Shown: positions 16,996-24,766, counted from the first letter of the stretch. The stretch is DNA of 64,000 nt from DATARH01 sp036008175 (GCA_036008175.1 DASYOB010000147.1:62001-126000), one strand, 5' to 3'. Notes: generated by a model not told the origin, from the letters alone. Translations and numbers: made by a program.

Positions 16996-17003
16996 ATCGA
17001 CAT
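16806..17003 (-). CDS. Small membrane protein (65 aa), overlaps the convergent gene
   Basis: An ATG at 17003, 4 bases after the stop of the cold-shock-like gene, opens a 65-residue frame. MSIQSLLLAALAFQSIVLLL then MVIIVLRLSGD is a clear membrane helix, followed by an amphipathic stretch (SETLLDLLLQTVPDG). The frame is collinear with the minus-strand operon, but it overlaps the 3' third of the 16414 gene on the other strand. No strong ribosome site is visible. One of the two frames may not be translated in the overlap. Confidence 0.45.
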   Translation of the reverse strand: MSIQSLLLAALAFQSIVLLLMVIIVLRLSGDISSSVNRSETLLDLLLQTVPDGLRKNTASNRAGS

Positions 17004-17007
17004 GCTA

Positions 17008-17226
17008 TCAGCCGGCCGGCGCTGGCCGGATTTCAGCGGCTCGCGGCTTGCCGCTACGCTCGTCTCGCTCGACAAGGAATTCCAGCCGATCGCCGACCGC
17101 CAGCTCGTTGATGCCGCCCTCGCGAGCGGCCCGGATATGGATGAAGACATCGACGTCGCCATTGTCGGGCCGGATGAAACCGAATCCCCGTTCCTCGTTG
17201 TACAAAATCACTTTCCCGCTCAGCAC
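17008..17226 (-). CDS. Cold-shock-domain protein
   Basis: A 72-residue single cold-shock domain. The RNP1 region is EERGFGFIRPDNGDVDVFIH, where GFGFI and DVFIH are the two nucleic-acid-binding strands, followed by VGDRLEFLVERDERSGKP. I use the GTG at 17226, preceded by GGGAGGGGAAAG; the frame stays open far upstream. The GTG overlaps the end of the preceding gene by 7 bases. CSD proteins bind single-stranded nucleic acid and can act as RNA chaperones or transcription antiterminators. A CSD gene in a mobile element is noteworthy. Confidence 0.8.
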   Translation of the reverse strand: MLSGKVILYNEERGFGFIRPDNGDVDVFIHIRAAREGGINELAVGDRLEFLVERDERSGKPRAAEIRPAPAG

Positions 17227-17426
17227 GCTTTCCCCTCCCTTACCCGCGGCAATGCCGCCCTGATCAACTCGCCAGCCAGCGCGAGCGCGCGGATTGGCGG
17301 CAACGCAATCTGTGCGACCGCCTCGGCCTCGTGATACAGCGTGAGCGCTATCGGCTCGCCCGGCACGTCGGACACCACAAGGCGCTGGCGCATCGCGACG
17401 AGCTGCTGACGGGTGTCGGCGGTCAT
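17220..17426 (-). CDS. Hypothetical protein (68 aa)
   Basis: A 68-residue protein (MTADTRQQLVAMRQRLVVSD, then LTLYHEAEAVAQIALPPIRA). No domain recognised. Its start overlaps the GcrA-like gene's stop (ATGA) and its stop overlaps the cold-shock gene's start, so it is locked into this minus-strand operon. Confidence 0.6.
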   Translation of the reverse strand: MTADTRQQLVAMRQRLVVSDVPGEPIALTLYHEAEAVAQIALPPIRALALAGELIRAALPRVREGKAC

Positions 17427-17602
17427 GCGGCCTTCGCCTCGTCCCGACGCTCGATCGCCAGTTCGGCATGATCAGCACAATACGGGTGACCGCGCTCGGC
17501 GCGCTGACCGCAGAACCGGAAATCATCCTCCGCCGGATCACCGATTCCCCAAAGGCAATGCGCCAGCGGCAACTCGGCTAGCTTTCGTGCTGCAGGCGTC
17601 AT
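17423..17602 (-). CDS. GcrA-like zinc-motif protein (59 aa)
   Basis: A 59-residue frame starting at the ATG at 17602: MTPAARKLAELPLAHCLWGI, then GDPAEDDFRFCGQRAERGHP and YCADHAELAI. The C-x..GDP-x-DF-x-FCG-x..G-HPYC-x2-H pattern is the C-terminal zinc-binding segment of GcrA, the alphaproteobacterial cell-cycle transcription factor that binds sigma70 and methylated promoters. The N-terminal HTH of full GcrA is missing here. It begins 6 bases after the tape-measure gene stop and overlaps the next gene by 4 bases. Confidence 0.65.
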   Translation of the reverse strand: MTPAARKLAELPLAHCLWGIGDPAEDDFRFCGQRAERGHPYCADHAELAIERRDEAKAA

Positions 17603-17608
17603 CTGGAC

Positions 17609-19885
17609 CTAGAACGCCCCCGAATTAGCCGGATAATGCGGAATCAGGCGGGTGTTGATGCCGCCCGCATCGGTCGGTGGCTTGCCGGCATCGTGCGCTA
17701 ACGCGCCCTTAACCGCGCCGACAATGCCGTTGATGTTCATCCCCTTGGCGATCGCGCCAGCGATCTCAGCGCCGACCGCCTGAAAGATTGCGCCCAGCGA
17801 TTGCACTGCCGCGGTCGTGCCGCTGGTCCCGGTACCAACCGCCTGCGCAACCTTATCCGACCCAGAATTGAGAGGCGGGATTAACGCTTCGGCGATGACT
17901 TTGCCGGTCTCCGGCCCAGCCTCGGCCCGGCCATGCTCGCCTATGCTCGGGGTCTGCTTTTGGCTCGGGCCCGAGGGAGCGAATATCGTACCTTCGCTCG
18001 GATCCCAGAACCTTCGTTGGAAATTCGGATCGTGCGCCTGTTGCAAGGATTTGCCGAACAGGTAAGCGTACGCGGCGCCGATGGCGCCAACCCCGCCCAG
18101 CGCCGCGACCACGCCACCGACCGTTACACCACCGGCAGCCGCCGCAGCACCAGCGCCGATGCCCGCTCCGGCAGCCTCGGCAGCTCCACCAGCAGCAGCA
18201 CCAGCACCACCGCCGCCAAACCCCATCAGCCGGCGTCCGATTATCCGCCAGGCCGTATAGCCGACGGCTCCGACGCCGGCCGCCTCGGCACCGTATCCGG
18301 CCACCGTTGCGGCATCTTTATGCTGTTCAAGATAGCCGCGCACCGCCTCCAGGCCGGCATTCAGGCCCCGGAAAGCGCTGGTCAGGCCCGGGATGGTGCC
18401 TTCGGCCATGTCGGTAACGATCGTTTTGAGGTTCGCCCAACTGCGGAGCGCCTGGTTGCTCAGGTTTTCGTTCATACCCTGCTGGATGGCGGAGACCCCG
18501 CCCATCGCGCCGGCATTCGCCTCGCGGCGCTCAAGCTCGCTAAGCATGGGTACCGACTTCGGATTTCTCGCCAGTTCAAAAGCGGCACGCGCTCCCCGCT
18601 GGCCGGAGAGGGCGACAAAGTCGCCATAAGCCGTGGCCGGATGCTCTTTCAGGTAATCTTGTAAATGCTCGATCATCGGCCTCACCATGCCGCCCTGCGC
18701 GTCGCGATAAAGCTGGTGCGTCTCGGGATCGATCAGGTGCATCTTTTCGAGCAAGGCTTGGCGGGCCGCCGCGCCGCGACTGATCTTCGTGCCGGCACCG
18801 GGACCGCCTTTCGGCATCATGCTGGTGAGCATCTGGTTGAGGTTGGTGCCGGCGCGGGTCCCGGGCATCAAGGTCGCACCCAAAGTGCCGAGGTTGATCG
18901 CTTCCGATTGATCCATGCCAACGCCAGCCGCCGAGCCGAGCATGTACTGGAAGTTTTTCACGAGGCCGCCGGGCGAACGATGCGAGGTCAAGACAGCTGG
19001 GAGTAAAGCATTAAGGACCGGACCCATCTTGTCCGGATCGCTGATCCCGAGGAGGTGCGAGAGCATAATCGCCGCGCTGGCCGATTCCGCCGCCTCGTAG
19101 TGCTGGCCTTGCGCCGCGCCGGCCTGCTTCGTCAATTCGCCAAACTGGATTGCCCCTTTCATAAAGGGCATGGACTGCTCCAGCGGTACATCGGCCATGC
19201 CGGCGATCCCCGGCATCATCGCGGCGACATCTGGGCGCGAAAAGATCGTGGTCCGCGACGCGGCTTCTGCCGTTTCGCGGAGTTGCGCGAGGTAGCGCTG
19301 GCCTTCCTGCGATTTCGGATCAACGCCCGCTGCGAACACCGCGTACGCCTCAGACATCTGCTCCTTGGCAGCGTACTTGATGCCCTCGAACATCCCGAAA
19401 CCAAGCGCGAGACCGGCCACATCGCCAGCCCCGACGCCAAAGTGGCCGTGGACGGGCCCGACAATGGGTACGCGGCCGCTCAGGCCGCCGCGGCCGCCAC
19501 CATGACGACCACCACCAGCGCCGCCCGGCAGCGCGCCGGGGATGCGCATGGTCCTGCTGGCTGCGGCAATGCCGCGGATTTCCGCCGCGGTCTGCGCCAG
19601 CCGCTCGTCGAGCGCGGTGACCCCGGCGATCATCCGGTCCGTCGCCGCGACCATCCTGTCGCCCGCGACCGTCGCGGCGTCGCCGATTTTTGCGAGCCCA
19701 CGGTCAAGTCCGGTCAGCGAGCGCGTGGTACCGGAAAACTTGACGTTCGCTACTTCGGCAAGCGCCACCTTCAGCCTGTCGGCCGCTTCCTGCGCCGTGT
19801 TGAGCGTGCGGATCAGTATTCTGAGCGCGGGCGTCGCCTGGTCGACCAGTTTGATATTTACGCCAATTTCGTAGGCCGTAGGCAT
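17609..19885 (-). CDS. Phage tail tape measure-like protein
   Basis: A 758-residue protein if it starts at the ATG at 19885 (MPTAYEIGVNIKLVDQATPA), which has AGAGG about 10 bases upstream. Residues about 15-130 are helical and coiled-coil-like; 200-480 carry the tape-measure signature region (FSRPDVAAMMPGIAGMADVP, SASAAIMLSHLLGISDPDKM, LGTLGATLMPGTRAGTNLNQ); a long Gly/Ala-rich hydrophobic stretch lies near 570-640. Tape measure proteins set tail length and help DNA cross the membrane. It is short for a contractile tail. No tail-tube, chaperone or baseplate gene flanks it, so its role here is uncertain. Confidence 0.75.
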   Translation of the reverse strand: MPTAYEIGVNIKLVDQATPALRILIRTLNTAQEAADRLKVALAEVANVKFSGTTRSLTGLDRGLAKIGDAATVAGDRMVAATDRMIAGVTALDERLAQTAAEIRGIAAASRTMRIPGALPGGAGGGRHGGGRGGLSGRVPIVGPVHGHFGVGAGDVAGLALGFGMFEGIKYAAKEQMSEAYAVFAAGVDPKSQEGQRYLAQLRETAEAASRTTIFSRPDVAAMMPGIAGMADVPLEQSMPFMKGAIQFGELTKQAGAAQGQHYEAAESASAAIMLSHLLGISDPDKMGPVLNALLPAVLTSHRSPGGLVKNFQYMLGSAAGVGMDQSEAINLGTLGATLMPGTRAGTNLNQMLTSMMPKGGPGAGTKISRGAAARQALLEKMHLIDPETHQLYRDAQGGMVRPMIEHLQDYLKEHPATAYGDFVALSGQRGARAAFELARNPKSVPMLSELERREANAGAMGGVSAIQQGMNENLSNQALRSWANLKTIVTDMAEGTIPGLTSAFRGLNAGLEAVRGYLEQHKDAATVAGYGAEAAGVGAVGYTAWRIIGRRLMGFGGGGAGAAAGGAAEAAGAGIGAGAAAAAGGVTVGGVVAALGGVGAIGAAYAYLFGKSLQQAHDPNFQRRFWDPSEGTIFAPSGPSQKQTPSIGEHGRAEAGPETGKVIAEALIPPLNSGSDKVAQAVGTGTSGTTAAVQSLGAIFQAVGAEIAGAIAKGMNINGIVGAVKGALAHDAGKPPTDAGGINTRLIPHYPANSGAF

Positions 19886-19898
19886 CAGTCTGTACCTC

Positions 19899-20183
19899 TT
19901 AGGCGCTGCCGACCGCGGCGACAGCGGCCATTGCCACCGCAAACTGGATCCGGGCGCTGATGTCACGCGCCAGATCGCAGCACCGGCCTAAATCGCTGCC
20001 GTCGCCCTGCAGCAATTCGGGCTTCTTTGTCGGAAAGCCGCCATCAGCGAGTTGCGTGTCGAGCTGACGCAGCTCCGCGAATGCCGTTTTGCAGGCCCGG
20101 TAGATCGTGTTTATTCCCTCCTCGATCGCCTGAGCGGCGGCTAGCGCCTGGTACAGGCACTCGATCGCATCGTCATCGGTCAT
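19899..20183 (-). CDS. Hypothetical protein (94 aa)
   Basis: A 94-residue helical protein (MTDDDAIECLYQALAAAQAI, then GINTIYRACKTAFAELRQLD and a C-terminal AVAMAAVAAVGSA). It directly precedes the tape-measure gene, where tailed phages often encode a tail assembly chaperone, but I cannot show similarity. It overlaps the preceding small gene by 11 bases. Confidence 0.55.
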   Translation of the reverse strand: MTDDDAIECLYQALAAAQAIEEGINTIYRACKTAFAELRQLDTQLADGGFPTKKPELLQGDGSDLGRCCDLARDISARIQFAVAMAAVAAVGSA

Positions 20184-20346
20184 CGCTGCCGCTCTTGCGC
20201 TGCAGGTAGCCGCCCGACACTCCGTGATCGTCGCGCTGGCCCTGACCGCGCGGAAACTCGCGCTCGATCTGCTTCTTGACCGGGCCAGATTTTGAGCGCC
20301 AGCTCTCGCCGTTCTTCTCGACCTCGCGCGCTATCGACTTCGCCAT
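20173..20346 (-). CDS. Hypothetical protein (57 aa)
   Basis: A 57-residue very basic protein (MAKSIAREVEKNGESWRSKS, then GPVKKQIEREFPRG). I use the ATG at 20346, which has an AGAGGG run upstream (complement of 20353-20358), rather than the longer frame from 20397. No family recognised. The high charge suggests a nucleic-acid-binding or structural role, which is only a guess. Confidence 0.5.
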   Translation of the reverse strand: MAKSIAREVEKNGESWRSKSGPVKKQIEREFPRGQGQRDDHGVSGGYLQRKSGSDDR

Positions 20347-20424
20347 TGTCAAACCCTCTCTTACAAATCCCCCGGCAGCGCGTGGGGTAGGAACCACGAT
20401 GCCGCCGGGGGGTTACTCATATCC

Positions 20425-20571
20425 TCACGAGCCGGAACGCGCGCACACGCGCTCGACCGCCCGGCGGGCACTCGGCGTTGGAGCTTGAAGTGGCCGCCGA
20501 TACCCGCTGCCGAGCGTTTTAAGGCACCTCTCGGCTGGCCCACTCCCGCCATGTTGAAACGGGAATTTCAT
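20425..20571 (-). CDS. Possible small protein (48 aa)
   Basis: A 48-residue frame beginning with an ATGA that overlaps the stop of the 305-residue gene (MKFPFQHGGSGPAERCLKTL then GSGYRRPLQA). The 4-base overlap is the same coupling used elsewhere in this operon, which is the main support. The sequence itself is not clearly protein-like. Confidence 0.35.
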   Translation of the reverse strand: MKFPFQHGGSGPAERCLKTLGSGYRRPLQAPTPSARRAVERVCARSGS

Positions 20572-21485
20572 GCCGCATCCCCGCCGAGCACTTGGTGCCG
20601 GCGCGTGCGCTTGCTCATGTCGTGGTCTGGGACTACCGGCACCAGCGCCGTAGTGCCCTCGTAGACCAGCATCTCGACGAAGCCGGGCGTCTCTTGTGCG
20701 GCAGGTCGTTTGTCGTGCCGTATGAGGCCGCTTTCGCTCGACGAGGGCAACTCGACTGCATCGGCCATGGCCAGTCCCGAAATGTCGACGTGCGGATTGT
20801 CCACAAGAGCGGACACTGCGCGCCCCCAGGCAATCGCGTGACCAGCGATCCGCTTATTGTCGGGAACAACCCGGATAAACGGGCTGAACATTGTCCCCAA
20901 ATTTCCATCCAACTGACGCACGGGCCGCGCCGGCAGCGAGCGCAGACGAAACCGCGGCATCTCCTGCGGCTCAGGAGCGGCGAACGCGAGCTTGCCTCCG
21001 ACCGCGGCATCAATGCCGTGAAGACGCTCATAGAGCGCCATCACGCGCTCTATGGCCGCGGCGTATTCGACGCCGACTGCATCCGCCTCGGCGATCAACA
21101 CTTCATCAACCGCGCGCCGTCGCGCCTCAACGAGTTGCCCCAGGGCTTCACTGGCCTGGCGCAACACTTCTTCGGCTCGCGGCATCGCTTCCCGCGCCGC
21201 AGTGGCAGCACGTGCCGCATTCTCGGCGCTCTCGATCAACGCGGTGATTCGGGCGGGCTTTTCGCCTCCGCCGAACCGGGCCAGTGCGTCGGGATCCGCA
21301 GCGACGGCCTGCTGCCGGGCTTCACGCGCCGGTACCTCGTCGGCGATGATCTCGCGTAGCCGCACCACGCGCTGTTCCGCTTCCGCGAGATGTTCCCGGC
21401 CATCGGAGAGCGCGGCATCGGCTTGCACCAAGACAGCGCGCACAGGCGAAAGCGGCGGCGCTAACTTTTTCTTGCGCTTGAACAT
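20568..21485 (-). CDS. Hypothetical coiled-coil protein (305 aa)
   Basis: A 305-residue protein. Residues about 15-150 are a long Ala/Glu/Arg-rich coiled coil (LAEAEQRVVRLREIIADEVP, AENAARAATAAREAMPRAEE, LRQASEALGQLVEARRRAVD). A smaller globular part follows (FSPFIRVVPDNKRIAGHAIA). The start MFKRKKKLAPP is basic. No capsid, portal or scaffold similarity could be seen by eye, though its position after the terminase gene is where portal or scaffold genes normally lie. Its start overlaps the preceding gene by one base. Confidence 0.6.
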   Translation of the reverse strand: MFKRKKKLAPPLSPVRAVLVQADAALSDGREHLAEAEQRVVRLREIIADEVPAREARQQAVAADPDALARFGGGEKPARITALIESAENAARAATAAREAMPRAEEVLRQASEALGQLVEARRRAVDEVLIAEADAVGVEYAAAIERVMALYERLHGIDAAVGGKLAFAAPEPQEMPRFRLRSLPARPVRQLDGNLGTMFSPFIRVVPDNKRIAGHAIAWGRAVSALVDNPHVDISGLAMADAVELPSSSESGLIRHDKRPAAQETPGFVEMLVYEGTTALVPVVPDHDMSKRTRRHQVLGGDAA

Positions 21486-21772
21486 CAGCCGACCACCAAG
21501 CGATGGTTGATCAACGCGCGCTTCACGTAGAGCCGCTCGGCAACCGGGATTTCCGCCACAGCGAGCGCCACGTCGATCGCCGGAACAGTAAATGTCCGGC
21601 CGGCCGCGCGCAGCGTCGGCTGAAGCCCGCCGAACGTGACCTGCATCGGTAGCTCTAGGTCAATATCGGCCAAAAACTGCCGCATCACCTCGGGTCGGTC
21701 CAGATCGGGCGGCACCAAAATTTTTCGCTTTGGCGGGTTGTTGTTCGTTGCAACCGCAGTAAGCTCCGCCAT
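21485..21772 (-). CDS. Hypothetical protein (95 aa)
   Basis: A 95-residue protein with a basic N-terminus (NNNPPKRKILVPP) and a beta-rich remainder (PMQVTFGGLQPTLRAAGRTF, VPAIDVALAVAEIPVAERLY). It starts 9 bases after the terminase stop. No recognised family. Small beta-rich proteins here can be head-tail connectors, but nothing in the sequence proves this. Confidence 0.55.
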   Translation of the reverse strand: MAELTAVATNNNPPKRKILVPPDLDRPEVMRQFLADIDLELPMQVTFGGLQPTLRAAGRTFTVPAIDVALAVAEIPVAERLYVKRALINHRLVVG

Positions 21773-21781
21773 CTGCTTCTC

Positions 21782-23419
21782 CTAAAACGTTTGCCGTTGG
21801 CGACGTTTGAGTTCTCCGCGCGCCTCCGCGGAATCATTTGCGAGCAGCTCGGCGGCGGTCCACTCGGCGATCAGCCGGCGATTGCGCTCGACCGCATCCG
21901 CTGCCGCCTGACTGGCCGCCGCCTCGCCCCGAGCGGCATAACTGGCCGCGGTGTAAACCCCGCCCTCTATCGTCGCGAAGACGAACGGAGCGCGCGCATT
22001 GACGACGACGCCAACCACCGCACCCGCGACCACATTCGCGAGATCGTCATGACCGCCCGGCGGATGGTCGATCGAATCCCTGCCGCCGCGCGCGGTACGA
22101 CGCTCCAAACTGCAGAGCTGCGCCGCCAACCGCGGATGATCAGGCAACTCGACCGCGCCACCGTTCAACTGCGGCAGGAGATCGCGGTACAAGTCGGATT
22201 TCGGGCGGTCGGCAGGCAGGTATTCGATCCGGTAAGCACGGAAGCGCTCGCGCGGCCACTCGCCAGCATAACGATCGCCCGTCACGCGGCTGATTCGGTA
22301 CGACTTCAACAACTCGCTAAACTCGCACACAACATCATCCGGCGAGAACGGCGGTTTGACCTCGCGGATCGCATCGATCACTGCCTTCTCGGACCACCGA
22401 TCCCGGTGCGCGATACAAAGCGTCATGCTGTCCGACGATCCGCCGCTCGGGTCGACGAAGGCGCTGTACGCGATATCGCTAAGCGGCAGCAGCTCGCGCC
22501 GACCCGGCACCGTCACCGCCTCAATCACCTCGCGGGTGACGAACGCCTCGATATCGCTGCGGAACTCGGCGAGGAATTCCGCCCTCGCGCTCGGCGCATC
22601 CCGCTCCATCGCGTCGTCGATCACGCGCTGCGGTACCAGCGGGTTCATCCGGCGCGTCTCGGCCTTCCACACCAACACTGGGCCGGGCTTGCCGTGATAC
22701 CGCCGATAGGCGTTCCACAATTCGCCACGGCGGCTGTAGGGCGAGGAGGCGCACAACAGCATCGCACCCGGGATCGTCGCCATCGCCGGGCGGATCGCAG
22801 CCAGAATCTCGCTGTCCGGGTTGGCGGCGCCTTCGTCAGTTCTCCAAAAAGCTATTTCATCCGCGAGACAGGCGATCAGGGTGCGGCCGCGCACGGTGCG
22901 GTAGCTCGCCGTCGCGATCTCGATCGTGATGCCGTTCGTCAGGTCGATTTCGCTGGCAGTTTCCCGCTCGATCAGCGCCGCCAGCATCGGCACCCCGCGC
23001 AGGAACGCGGCGATGTATTTGAAGATGACGGCCGCCTGCTTCTTGTCGGCGGCGATGATCAGCACAATGCCGCGCTCGCCCGGTGTGAGATACGGCGAGT
23101 AGTCCCCAAAACAGGCCAGGAAGACCGCGATCAGCGCCAGCATCAAGCTCTTGCCGGCGCGGCGGCCGCAGACTAGCCACGCTTCAAGGTAGCCGCGCGC
23201 AAGTGGCTTCCTGAGGCTGGTACAGGCGGTAAACAGCTTCCGGTCGGCGCGGGCCATCGGCAGGCCAAACATTGCCCGCAGGAACGCGAACCACGCGGTC
23301 CATGTCTTCGGATTAGCGAACCACCGGCCGAACAGCGCGGGGTCGGCGCAGGCGGCGAGGATATTGGCGGGAGAGGAGGGAGAGGCGGGGACCGCTGGGA
23401 CCGCCGCGGGAGCGCTCAT
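21782..23419 (-). CDS. Phage terminase large subunit-like protein
   Basis: A 545-residue packaging ATPase/nuclease. Walker A-type CGRRAGKS is at about residues 84-91, Walker B LIACLADEIAF at about 181-191, a coupling-like motif SSPYSRRGELWNAY at about 225-238, and RNase H-fold nuclease aspartates at D323 (AFVDPSGGSSDSM), D382 (VTGDRYAGEW) and D458-D459 (GGHDDLANVVAG). All key residues are present, so it looks functional. I use the ATG at 23419, whose ATGA overlaps the upstream gene; the frame is open further but not protein-like. It would translocate DNA into a prohead, yet no portal or capsid gene is nearby. Confidence 0.85.
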   Translation of the reverse strand: MSAPAAVPAVPASPSSPANILAACADPALFGRWFANPKTWTAWFAFLRAMFGLPMARADRKLFTACTSLRKPLARGYLEAWLVCGRRAGKSLMLALIAVFLACFGDYSPYLTPGERGIVLIIAADKKQAAVIFKYIAAFLRGVPMLAALIERETASEIDLTNGITIEIATASYRTVRGRTLIACLADEIAFWRTDEGAANPDSEILAAIRPAMATIPGAMLLCASSPYSRRGELWNAYRRYHGKPGPVLVWKAETRRMNPLVPQRVIDDAMERDAPSARAEFLAEFRSDIEAFVTREVIEAVTVPGRRELLPLSDIAYSAFVDPSGGSSDSMTLCIAHRDRWSEKAVIDAIREVKPPFSPDDVVCEFSELLKSYRISRVTGDRYAGEWPRERFRAYRIEYLPADRPKSDLYRDLLPQLNGGAVELPDHPRLAAQLCSLERRTARGGRDSIDHPPGGHDDLANVVAGAVVGVVVNARAPFVFATIEGGVYTAASYAARGEAAASQAAADAVERNRRLIAEWTAAELLANDSAEARGELKRRQRQTF

Positions 23420-23802
23420 GCCGCTGTCGCCTTGCTGGCGAGGTATTCTTGCAGCGTCGGCTGGCGAGCGGCGGCGGGCTGCATGCCGAGACGCGCGAGG
23501 GTGCGGGTCAGCCCGTTCGACCAAGCCATGTACGCCCGGTTATCGTGATCGCTGAAGGCGCCGCCCTCGGTCATCTTCGCGTCGAGCTGTGCCAGCCTGA
23601 GCGTCAGCCAGGCAGCGCGCTCGATCAGCGCAGCTTGAACCACGCTCGGATTGCCGACATGTGCTGCAAGCGATGCTCGCGTCTCACGCAGCAATCTCGC
23701 TTCCTTAGTGCGCTGGTCTATCTTCGCCAACACACAAGGCTTGCTGTACGGACCTATACGGTGCGCAACTCCCGGCAATTCAGAACCTCGATCGTGCGCC
23801 AC
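23416..23802 (-). CDS. Hypothetical protein upstream of terminase (possible small subunit)
   Basis: A 128-residue helical protein (AKIDQRTKEARLLRETRASL, IERAAWLTLRLAQLDAKMTE, DHDNRAYMAWSNGLTRTLAR). Its stop overlaps the terminase large subunit start by 4 bases. Position, size and helical content fit a terminase small subunit or its replacement, but no HTH is obvious. The first 23 residues look less protein-like, so a GTG near 23733 is an alternative start. Confidence 0.6.
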   Translation of the reverse strand: MAHDRGSELPGVAHRIGPYSKPCVLAKIDQRTKEARLLRETRASLAAHVGNPSVVQAALIERAAWLTLRLAQLDAKMTEGGAFSDHDNRAYMAWSNGLTRTLARLGMQPAAARQPTLQEYLASKATAA

Positions 23803-23848
23803 TTATCGCGCAGATGTTGGACAAACGATATCAGCGAAGTCAAGATCC

Positions 23849-23880
23849 CTGTTGTAAATCAACAGTCTAAACCAGTCTAA
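23849..23880. repeat. Inverted repeat and tandem octamer upstream of the packaging genes
   Basis: CTGTTG (23849-23854), TAAAT, CAACAG (23860-23865) is a 6-bp inverted repeat. CAGTCTAA then occurs twice in tandem (23863-23870 and 23873-23880). The site lies about 50 bases upstream of the 23802 start in the only long gap of the packaging operon (23803-24003), so it may be an operator. Confidence 0.4.
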
Positions 23881-24003
23881 CCGTGTCTACTTACCGCCTT
23901 GAGCAAGCGGTTTCTGCGGTGAGGCCTCGCGTTTTGTGGCTTCTCGGCCACAACTCGGCAGCGCCGGAAGTCGGATGCCTCGGCGGCTCAGCCAGGACAG
24001 CCG

Positions 24004-24381
24004 TCAGCACCGGAAGCACGGTGTTTGCGAGCGTTCGGATGCCTCTACCACCCAGCGCGCGCAATTGGCCTCCATCGCTTCCAGGTGCACGCGGGCGCCG
24101 GCGATAACCGAGACGAATTCGGCATTATCCCAACCTTCCCGCGCCCAGGTGCAGACCCGGTACCGCCATTCGGCGCGCACTCGGTATGCGGCCATGATGA
24201 TTTCATCGTCGGTTACATCATCGGCGACAATTATCCGGAGCTGACGGGCGATCTCGGCGAACGGAGGGAGCACCGCAGGCGGCATGGTCAGCCCCGCCTC
24301 GACGTGCATTTGAAGCCGTTCGGTGCGTTGACGAGTCAGTGAGACACTGATCTGTGTCTCAAGTTGCGCGCTGGTCATCAT
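24004..24381 (-). CDS. Hypothetical protein (125 aa)
   Basis: A 125-residue protein (MMTSAQLETQISVSLTRQRT, VLPPFAEIARQLRIIVADDV, IMAAYRVRAEWRYRVCTWAR). No recognised domain. It lies between the repeat cluster at the primase end and the packaging genes. AAGGAGG-like sequence upstream of the start (complement of gcctcctt at 24383-24390) supports translation. Confidence 0.55.
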   Translation of the reverse strand: MMTSAQLETQISVSLTRQRTERLQMHVEAGLTMPPAVLPPFAEIARQLRIIVADDVTDDEIIMAAYRVRAEWRYRVCTWAREGWDNAEFVSVIAGARVHLEAMEANCARWVVEASERSQTPCFRC

Positions 24382-24397
24382 CGCCTCCTTCGTTGGA

Positions 24398-24571
24398 TCA
24401 GTGCAGCACCTTCAGCCCCGCCCGTCCCCGCCGGGACAAACGCACCGGGACATTTGGGCCCCCCCTAAAGGGGGGACCCCAGTGTTGTCCCGCTTGGATG
24501 CGTCGGGACAGGTGGGGACATGTCCCGGTAATGTCCCGTTGTCCCCTAGCTTGTTTTATTGCCGCTCTCAT
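24398..24571 (-). CDS. Possible small protein encoded across the repeat cluster (57 aa)
   Basis: A 57-residue frame whose ATGA overlaps the primase stop by 4 bases (MRAAIKQARGQRDITGTCPH and so on). The coupling is suggestive, but the frame is built from the CGGGACA repeats read in changing frames and has an odd Gly/Arg/Pro composition, so the DNA repeats may be the functional entity and the frame accidental. Confidence 0.3.
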   Translation of the reverse strand: MRAAIKQARGQRDITGTCPHLSRRIQAGQHWGPPFRGGPNVPVRLSRRGRAGLKVLH

Positions 24572-24766
24572 TGCTCTGTAATCCAAACATTATCGTTCCA
24601 AAGCCCAATGATTTCCTTGGCTTGCAGGCGATCTCTGGCGCGTTGGAAGGCCTTCTTTTTGGCTTCCTTATCGCCCTCGCTGGCCGTGTAGACGTAGTTT
24701 CGCCAGAGATCGATCGGGACAACCTTGAGAGATGACGGGACATGTGGCGGTTGTCCCGGTGTCCCG
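24424..24766. repeat. Cluster of CGGGACA repeats (putative iteron origin)
   Basis: Twelve copies of [C/G]GGGACA or its complement. Forward: 24432, 24446, 24504, 24514, 24715, 24736. Reverse: 24485, 24521, 24532, 24539, 24751, 24760. Two copies form the 12-bp palindrome GGGACATGTCCC at 24515-24526. A C6-TAAA-G6 hairpin lies at 24460-24475. The four copies at 24715-24766 are inside the primase gene and are read in different codon frames (GGG-ACA, CCG-GGA-CAA, CAT-GTC-CCG), which argues for selection on DNA rather than protein. Clustering beside a rep-like gene fits a replication origin. Confidence 0.6.

Noticed and set aside
20361..20552. A 63-codon minus-strand frame
   Set aside because: It overlaps the ATGA-coupled 48-codon frame and has no ribosome site or recognisable sequence; the coupled frame is the better, though still weak, candidate.
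24424..24766. CRISPR array
   Set aside because: The repeats are only 7 bases, occur in both orientations and have irregular spacing, so they do not form repeat-spacer units; there are no cas genes.
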